A DNA stretch of 64,000 bases from Lottia gigantea (Eukaryota; Mollusca; Gastropoda; Lottiidae), in assembly GCF_000327385.1 (NCBI RefSeq), contig NW_008710566.1, positions 116,998 through 180,997 on the forward strand. The letters run 5' to 3'. Of this stretch, positions 56,014 to 64,000 are shown in pieces (the first letter of the stretch is position 1; every line of letters starts with the position of its first letter). The position numbers and the translations under genes are program-made. The notes under the pieces were generated by a model. That model ran no database searches. It saw only the letters and a list, made by a program, of their open reading frames with translations, and was not told where the DNA came from.

Positions 56014-59000
56014 ATGGCGGGGCTCATCAGATTAGCGCTGGTGATTTTATTAGCTTTGGTGGTCATTTCAAACGCTCAGTGGAGGGGGTACGTTATTTCT
56101 ATTTGTTTTATTTTACTTTATTGTTTTATTTTTGTTATTTTTTCAAAAAAACTTTTTTATGGCTTATAATTACTTATAATAAGTTATATATTTCATTTCA
56201 AAGGATTTTAAATGAGGTTGCTTAACTTATGTTTGTGTATCTTCTATTTACACCATTCTGATTTTCTAGTCTTTATATGTGTATCAAATACACTTATAGC
56301 TTCTATTTACACCATTCTGATTGTCTAGTCTTTGTATGTGTATCAAATACACTTATAGCTTCTATTACACCATTTTGATTTTCTAGTCTTTGTATGTGTA
56401 TCAGGGACACTTATAACTTCTATTTACACCATTCTGATTTTCTAGTCTGTGTATGTGTATCAAATACTCCTATAGCTTCTATTTACATCATTCTGATTTT
56501 CTAGTCTTTGTATGTGTATCAAATACTCTTATATCTACTATTTACACCATTCTGATTTTCTAGTCTTTATATGTGTATCAGAGACACTTATAGCTTCTAT
56601 TTACACCATTCTGATTTTCTAGTCTTTGTATGTTTATCAGAGGCACTTATAGCTTCTATTTACACCATTCTGATTTTTCTAGTCTTTATATGTGTATCAG
56701 GGCCACTTATAGGTCCTATTTACACCATTCTGATTTTCTAGTCTTTGTATTTGTATCGTTAACACTTATAGCTTCTATTTACACCATTCTGATTTTCTAG
56801 TCTGTGTATGTGTATCAAATACTCCTATAGCTTCTATTTACATCATTCTGATTTTCTAGTCTTTGTATGTGTATCAAATACTCTTATAGCTTCTATTTAC
56901 ACCATTCTGATTTTCTAGTCTTTATCAGGGACACTTTTAGCTTCTATTTACACCATTCTGATTTTCAAGTCTTTATCAGGGATACTTATAGCTTCTATTT
57001 ACATCATTCTGATTTTCTAGTCTTTGTATTTGTATCAGGAACACTTATAACTTCTATTTACACCATTCTGATTTTCTAGCCTTTATATGTGTATCAAATA
57101 CACTTATAGCTTCTATTTACATCATTCTGATTTTCTAGTCTTTATATGTGTATCAAATACACTTATAGCTTCTATTTACACCATTCTGATTTTCTAGCCT
57201 TTATATGTGTATCAAATACACTTATAGCTTCTATTTACACCATTCTGATTTTCTAGTCTTTATATGTGTATCAGAGACACTTATAACTTCTATTTACACC
57301 ATTCTGATTGTCTAGTCTTTATATATGTATCAGAGACACTTATAGCTTCTATTTACACCATTCTGATTTTCTAGTGTTTGTATGTGTATCAGGAACACTT
57401 ATAACTTCTATTTACATCATTCTGATTTTCTAGCCTTTATATGTGTATCAGAGACACTTATAGCTTCTATTTACATCATTCTGATTTTCTAGCCTTTATA
57501 TGTGTATCAGAGACACTTATAGCTTCTATTTACATCATTCTGATTTTCTAGTCTTTGTATGTGTATCATAGACACTTATAACTTCTATTTACATCATTCT
57601 GATTTTCTAGCCTTTATATGTGTATCATAGACACTTATAACTTCTATTTACACCATTCTGATTTTCTAGTCTTTGTATGTGTATCATAGACACTTATAAC
57701 TTCTATTTACACCATTCTGATTTTCTAGCCTTTATATGTGTATCATAGACACTTATAACTTCTATTTACACCATTCTGATATTCAGATGTCTGTGGATCT
57801 TGCAATTCCAGTTAAACTAAGAGTTTGATGACGTCACTAATCGCAAAAGATACTGTATCACATTATAAGGACTTTGCGATTTATGACGTCAAAAACCGCT
57901 TAGTTTGTCTAAATATATGTTTACTAGCTGTAAGAATATTGATATTTAATTTGCATAGCAGGGATATAGTCCTCTAATTATTCGGTTTACCAATTCATAG
58001 CACGTCATTTCCGCTACTTGTGTTATTATTATTATTATTATTATCATTCCTTAAGAACGAATCGATATAAATTCTTACCGTAAAATCGATGAGTAACACT
58101 AAAGTACGCCATTTCCAATCTACCGTAGTCGGACCTGAATTCTGATTTCTTTTCTGGAAAGTGATACAAGTGACTGGAATTGAACTATAAGAAACTCTAT
58201 CCCTTAATTTCAATCAGCCAGTTTACAAAATATTTCAAGTTTTATCAACCGATTTGCTAAGAATTTAGCAGGTTTTATTTATCGGTTAACTAAATATTTA
58301 GATGAGTATATCCCTTTAGATCGCCTATGAAAAGAAATTTTTAGAAAAACTTATATTATAAAAATGAACAATTGTCCTTTCTTCAACTTATCTTTCAACC
58401 TATGCATACCTCGATGAGCCTATTGACTGCTTTAAAAAAAGGTAGATATGAAATTTACGGGGAATTCCCGCAGCTTTTTTTTTAGTTAATTAACTTTGGT
58501 GATATCCGCAATTCATACCCAGGTGCATGAAATCACATGCAACCCTAGATTAAAGTATTAGCTATACATCTCTTACCTAACCTCTGATATTGATTGTACA
58601 CAGTTGTCGGCTTTCTAAAAAATTGCTGACTCATATCGAACCTTTGATGACTATATTGTTGATTGTGGCAGCTTGCTAAAAACTTACTGACTCTTACCGA
58701 ACCTTTGATGACTGTATTGTTGAATGTTATAAGCTCGCTAGAAACTTAATGGCATTTGTTTACATTTGTCCATTGCTTACTCTTACCGATGACTATATTG
58801 TTGACAGTTGTCAGCTTACTTAAAACGTGCTGACTCTTACCGAACCTTTGATGACTATATTGTTGACAGTTGTCATCTTGCTAAAAAGTTGCTGACTCTT
58901 ACCGAATCTTTGATGACTATATTGTTGACGGTTGTCAGCTTGCTAAAAACGTTCTGACTCCCACCGAACCTTTGATGACTATATCGTTGACGGTTGTCAG

Positions 59001-60938
59001 CTTGCTAAAACTTGCTGACTCCCATCGTTGACGGTTGTCAGCTTGCTAAAAACGTTCTGACTCTTACCGAACCTTTGATGACGATATTGTTGATTTCAGC
59101 TATCTATATAGTCATCTAAAAATCAACTTTACCAGCTGATAGAACTCAATTTCAGCTATCTAAAAAGTCCTCTAAATATCAAATAGGGCTCAATTGTACC
59201 ATATCAGATAAATCGTTTTAATACAGTAAGCTAAGATGGTTACGTAAATATTAGGATTACATACTGATAGCTGAAATTAAGCTCTGGTAGCCTTTTAAGT
59301 AAATATCCAGATGACTGAACAGATAGCTGAAATGGAACTTTTATCAGCTTGTAAAGTATAATTTTTTTTAGATAACTAAATAGATAGCTGATATTAAGCT
59401 CTCTCAGCTGGTAAAGAAACTATTTAAACGAATTTTCATTCTTTCCTTTCAGTAACTTTAGCTCAAGAGTATATTGTCTATCCAGGAGAGTTAGAGTTTG
59501 TTCCTATCGAACTTGGTCAGCGTAAGTATTCCTTGCCCTAATTAACTTATTAATTAACCTAAGTTCACTTCCGTGGTTTTTTTATATTGGAATTAACATA
59601 TCCATGTTCACTTTATGAAAAGGAACGGAATGATTTGCGATAACACTGCAGTCCATGTTAAGTCCGTTAGGAACAAATACAAGGATGGTCTGCAATTATA
59701 TTCATTCTTGCTTTGAGAAAAGAAAATTAAAACGTTGAAGTCGTTTTGTATTTTCTTATTTTTTTTTGTTTTTTTTCAATATGCATTAAATATCCTATAT
59801 TTTACTGTGTCTATCGTGTACTATATGTTTAAATTGAGTGTATATAGAGATAGTACCTTTCTCGCCTATTTTGTTATGTTCGCTTGATAAAGGGATTAGT
59901 CCCGAAACGTAGCTAAATGTATCGACTTTTCTAATACTGTTTGCACGTTATCGTGTGATTTATTTTTCCCTTTATTACAAGTCGACTCGTCATTTTATAT
60001 ATTTTTCTATTATAAATTTATGCTATACAATTTTGTAATTTTATATCTTTTCAAATGTACCACTCGCTGTATGATGCCTTTAATGGGCGTATTTGATACA
60101 ATATACTTATCTTATCTTATCAATCAGAGTTGTCGACCTTTTTCTTTCTATTACATCTATCAGGGTCCTTGAACTATTGCATTACCAATTCCCCTATAAA
60201 TCCTTACCATTCTTGATTTTCTCACCTGTTCTGCCTGCAATCTTTTTCAATGATGGAGAATATAGCCTGACTGTATAGAACAACTTATACTATCTATAGC
60301 TGTTCGAAAATTTTTGTGTTAGAATACTATACCCCCCCCCCTCCCCCCCGCCCCCTCCTGAAATATGAAAATAGCCAACAGGTTGAAAACCCCTGTTCTA
60401 AAATGGAGCTACAGCCGGTTCCCACTGTCAACCAACCATAAGTGTATTATTTGATAACCAGTCTGAATAAGGTTGATGTTTTTGTTGTAGTTGTTGCGGA
60501 TGGAAATGGATCTGGAGACCGTACCAAGAAAGACGTTATTTCTGTTTGCCAGGGTGGCGGCACGACGGAAACAAAAACTGCAATATAGGTAATTATCTTT
60601 CCAACGATAAAATATTTTACTTTGGCTTATTAGATTATTACAAATATTGCCAACTTCACGTAAAGTTGTGAATTGTGCGCTAAGCCGAAATCATAAACTA
60701 CAATCCGAAATTATACCAGAGGCCCAGAAACTCATTTGGTCATTTCTAATATCCTGGCATTCTGAATTATAAACACTAGGGTTTTCGCATGCTTAATCTC
60801 TGGTCATTGTTTATACTTATCAATTGTAGCTATTTGTAATCCAACTTGTAAGAATGGTGGTACATGTTCTCAACCTAACAATTGTGATTGTACTAGGGCG
60901 TACAGTGGTCCGACGTGTCAAGGAAGTAAGTTTTTATT

Positions 60939-60974
<36 letters not shown>

Positions 60975-63900
60975 GAGCATCTTCACCATCTGCAACATCA
61001 ACAGTCGAAGAATCAGCTATGCTCATCATCTTCATTATCTTCATTTGGTTAGTTTATTAAACATCATCATCATCATTATCATGAGTATCTTCACCATCTG
61101 CAACATCAACAGACCAAGAATCAGCCATGCTCTTTATCTTCATTATCTTCATTTGGTTTGTTCATTAAACATCATCATCATCCATCATCATCATCGTCTT
61201 CGTTATCATCCATCCATTGTCATCGTCATTATTTCTTAAGTATCTCGAAATACGAAATATGGGATTAGTTGTCCTTCCTTGAATTAGATAATAAATATAT
61301 ATATATATTTTGTTTGTTTTCCTTTTACAGAATTGTGTTCTCATTTAAAACCATGCTATCCTGGCGATTGCTCGAAAATATCAGGTGGAGACAGCCGCTG
61401 TGATTGTGAATCTGGTTTTCAGTATGAAGACAATGGATGCCTTGAGAGTAAGCATCTCTAAACTTTATTTATTCAATTGGCACGTTCACCATCTGTTCAA
61501 TGAATCGCATTCGCATATATTTCTAACTTATGGTCTTGTCCACATGACGTACCACATTCAGGCAGGGAAAAACCGGCTAGGTAAAAAAAGAAAGTTAAAG
61601 GCCTAGGAGAGATAATGCGACTTTGTTGTAGATATATTTAGGTATATTTTAAGATTATTTAAAGCCCAAATCAATACATTACTTTTTGGTTTAACCACTT
61701 TATGGTTTTACTACTTTTTGGTTTTTTTCAATTTATGGTTTTACCACACAAGAAGAAATGCTCACTGCAATTACATTTGTAAGGAAGTCAAGTGTAGACT
61801 GGAGTATTGTCCGGGCTGAAAACTTTTCAAGACTCATACATGCTTATTTTTTCAGTGAGACCAGAGCTTACACCAGAAATCTACCAATGTCAAATTGTTT
61901 TAAGATATTATGCCACTAAAAGGGGCGTTTCTATGGATAAATATTCCATCCTATTGGATACTACAGTTAACAGGGATGGAAATATTGCCGACGAACTGTG
62001 GTCAAATCGTAAAGAGTACAATAAAATCGACTTTATGGGGATTTCCAATTTCGATCCAAATGTAACCAGCCCCATTCCTTCATCGTATATCAGTGAAGCT
62101 AGATTTGGATTGGTTGACGTAAAATTCGAAACCATTCTCGATAAAGGTATGTGAATTTAAAAGTTAATTGTGTTTCGGCTTCATAAAATAAACAATTGTG
62201 GTTAAACTCTCACTCTATGATAACACTTCAATTTTCTAATATAGGATATATAAAAATACATTGTCAGCTCTTCATTACATCCATGACATAAATATTAAAA
62301 AAAAATTATTCAATTATTCAAATATGTTAATGAGTAAGACACGTGGTATATATGATTGACAGCTTGAACTTATGACGGCATTGATCACGTTACCGTTTTA
62401 TCCAATGAAATAGAAGCTCGTGCATATCATGAGTTTTGTTTGAATAAAATGGGTGGAGCTTCAGCAGAGCAATAACATCGAAATTGACTGGTTGTAGTAC
62501 ACCTAGGCTCCACCCACTTTCCTCCAAGATTCTGTTTGACTTTCATGTTAAGTGATCCTGGAAGTATGGTTCAACGACAAATTGCTGATAATAAACCAGG
62601 GTTTTCCTGGAACACACTTTTTAAACCATTTATTTCTTAAAAACATCAAAGTAACAAAAATGTTACTTATGTTGTAATAGTCATTTTTTCAATCAGAAAT
62701 ACTTTTAAGGATTCAAAAGTGGTTTTCTGGCAGTTTAGCCAAATTATGAGGTTATCATTACATTCTTTTTTAGTCAAAGACAACACAACTTTGGTTAACG
62801 GGAATGGTGAATTGATTTGCGACAAGTCTCCCTCAAAGGAAAACCCTATCCTGGGTGTCCACAACTGTACTGTTCTAGATACCAATTATAACTTTAATAT
62901 AGACAATGGAGACAAGTGGGTATTTGTGAAAAGTTTTTACAACGCATTATTTCTTTCTTCTGTTAGACGAAACGGTAGAAATAAGTATACGATTGTTTCA
63001 CCATTTGGGGGTTGATTTGGGTCTTGAATATATCCAAATGGTCTTCAGAAGTAATAGCAATGTACGAAAATCGCACATTTCGCAAAATTCTTTTTTTTAT
63101 TCATTTCGAGATGGCAGTGTAGTTTAGAAATTCGGGCAATTTCAGATATTTCGCCCTCACCTTCCCAACCTTGGACGCAAACCTGGCTCCGCCACTGTGT
63201 GGGTAACATACCCACGTTGAGGTGGTCGACTGCTAATTCGAGCGACGTCTCTCAGATTTCAACCTACATTCTACTTCTTACTTTCAGCATGACGATAAAA
63301 TTTACAATTGAATCAGGTGGTTTTCGTAAATTAAAGAATATAGATAATGGTCGATATTACCGAACTCAATATTACACAGGACATACCATGGAGAAAAGAG
63401 TCATGTTTAGGTTTGACACCGAGAAACCATACCACTGTTTCCCAAAATGTACTATGGACTCCAAGATTTTAGAATTCGGGGATGAATACACAATGGTAGG
63501 CTGCAAGCTGCTTAGCATAAATTTCTTTTGGAGGATCCACAAAGCTTATGTTTATTTGACATCCATCTCAGAGAGTTCACTTAACAAGTCCTAACAAGAA
63601 AATAATGTTTATGTGGTATTTGAGCTTATACAACTTACTCAGCATCCCTTTCAGAGAGTCCACACAGCTGATGATGTTTATGTGCTTATTTTTTATAGAA
63701 TCCGAAGTTGGAATTGAGATGGGATGGATGGATCGACTATCTTTCTGGTGTTTACCGATATGCGTGGGAAATATTCCGACTTACTCCTAACGGCGATGGG
63801 GAACTGCAGGAGAAAGATCCACTCGGTCCGATCAAGATTGCAGAAGTCAACCACACCGAATCCATCCAATACCCGAGCTACACCTTACCCGAACCAGGGC

Positions 63901-64000
63901 TCTATTCAATTATCCTGGAAGTGGCGGACAAAGCCAACAACTCGGAATATGTTCGGAGATTTGTCCTGTATGACCCCAACCCACAGATCCAAATTTCAGA
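56014..64000 (+). CDS. Secreted or membrane EMI-EGF protein, 3' partial
   Basis: Exons: 56014-56087, 59453-59521, 60491-60588, 60830-60925, 61331-61447, 61856-62146, 62774-62915, 63288-63495, 63699-(64000+); all GT-AG and in frame, at least 465 residues. Signal peptide 1-22 (IRLALVILLALVVISNAQ). Residues ~25-80 are Cys- and Trp-rich with SACCGWKWIW and a final YFCLPGW, resembling an EMI domain. An EGF domain follows (~82-112, CKNGGTC...CDC...C), then a second Cys-rich EGF-like module (~113-150). Beyond that are domains I cannot name: ~152-250, ~250-365 with few Cys, and a last exon with LRWDGWIDYLSGVYRYAWEIF and a LPEPGLYSIILEVADKANN strand, which looks like a beta-sandwich (FN3/Ig-like) repeat. 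EMI-EGF order recalls matrix or engulfment receptors, but orthology is not shown. The C-terminus lies beyond the window. Confidence 0.8.
56225..57780. repeat. About 58-bp minisatellite (about 27 copies) derived from MITE family 1
   Basis: The unit contains tatgtgtatcagagacactt, atagcttctatttacaccat and tctgattttctagtcttt. This aligns with the MITE 1 left arm (atgtgtatcagggacactga, tagcatcaatttgcaccatt, ccaattttcaatc). The array runs straight into the MITE centre at 57781. It occupies the first intron of the EMI-EGF gene. Confidence 0.9.
57781..57912. mobile_element. MITE family 1 core adjoining its own arm array
   Basis: attcagatgtctgtggatct, tgcaattccagttaaactaa and gatgacgtcactaatcgc, with two TGACGTCA sites at 57829-57836 and 57884-57891. 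The right arm is largely gone. Confidence 0.8.
58555..59105. repeat. About 61-bp tandem repeat, about 8 copies
   Basis: The unit contains ctgactcttaccgaaccttt, gatgactatattgttgacgg and ttgtcagcttgctaaaaac; several units are truncated. Followed at 59100-59420 by a second motif (atagctgaaatt / aatttcagctatc) repeated in both orientations. Same intron of the EMI-EGF gene. Confidence 0.82.
60938..61245. repeat. (ATC)n microsatellite with a duplicated unit of about 110 bp
   Basis: Runs of atcatc at about 60941-60975, 61063-61080 and 61165-61200 separate two copies of gagcatcttcaccatctgca...cttcattatcttcatttggt. Intronic; the open frame across it is an artefact of the triplet repeat. Confidence 0.85.
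62995..63130. mobile_element. MITE family 2, left-half copy
   Basis: ttcaccatttgggggttgat, ttgggtcttgaatatatcca, cttcagaagtaatagcaatg and gagatggcagtgt; the right half is replaced by other sequence. In the intron before exon 63288. Confidence 0.72.

Noticed and set aside
56867-57079. Open frame with SFYLHHSDF repeats
   Set aside because: It lies in the MITE-derived minisatellite in the EMI-EGF intron; no start context or splice signals.
1-64000. Endogenous retrovirus, LTR element or Polinton
   Set aside because: No long terminal repeats, reverse transcriptase, integrase or capsid-like frames were seen on either strand; all mobile DNA found is short and non-coding.

Overview
This is nuclear DNA from an animal, most likely a lophotrochozoan and plausibly a mollusc. 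The evidence is AT-rich sequence (by eye), multi-exon genes with GT-AG introns, animal-specific families (integrin beta, core-1 galactosyltransferase, lysosomal beta-galactosidase, EMI/EGF extracellular proteins), and a heavy load of short DNA transposons, a tRNA-headed SINE and minisatellites. No lineage marker fixes the species. I saw no bacterial, viral, retroviral or Polinton-like element and no rRNA gene.

Layout. 49-443 (-): 5' coding exons of an integrin beta chain running off the left edge. 3356-6605 (+): a single-pass membrane protein with one mannose-6-phosphate-receptor-homology (MRH) domain and two alternative first coding exons. 8577-12339 (+): transformer-2 splicing regulator, 8 exons, fully traced. 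17295-19094 (-): BTB-BACK-Kelch protein in one coding exon. 26186-35015 (-): lysosomal beta-galactosidase (GLB1, GH35), 17 exons, 658 residues. 35600-37249 (+): C2H2 zinc-finger protein, divergent from GLB1. 39440-40359 (-): last exon of an unrecognised protein. 42816-50356 (+): La/SSB RNA-binding protein, 12 coding exons. 51309-52538 (-): C1GALT1, tail-to-tail with La. 56014-64000 (+): secreted EMI-EGF protein running off the right edge. I checked reading-frame continuity across every junction quoted; only the integrin needs an extra, inferred microexon.

The genes form no obvious pathway. Two act on RNA (Tra2, La), three belong to the secretory or lysosomal system (MRH protein, GLB1, C1GALT1), and two act in adhesion or the extracellular matrix (integrin beta, EMI-EGF protein).

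The most unusual content is non-coding. (1) A SINE family's pyrimidine-rich 3' tails repeatedly lie 15-60 bp upstream of 3' splice sites, always in the gene's sense orientation. (2) Two copies of another element lie within about 25 bp of 5' splice sites of La. (3) A palindromic MITE carrying CRE-like TGACGTCA sites appears about a dozen times, and one of its arms has been amplified into a 1.5 kb minisatellite. (4) The SINE tail has likewise become a 51-bp satellite in GLB1. (5) A GLB1 exon end with its splice donor has been copied several times into its own intron. (6) La uses a GC-AG intron whose GC donor lies just before a 32-bp satellite.
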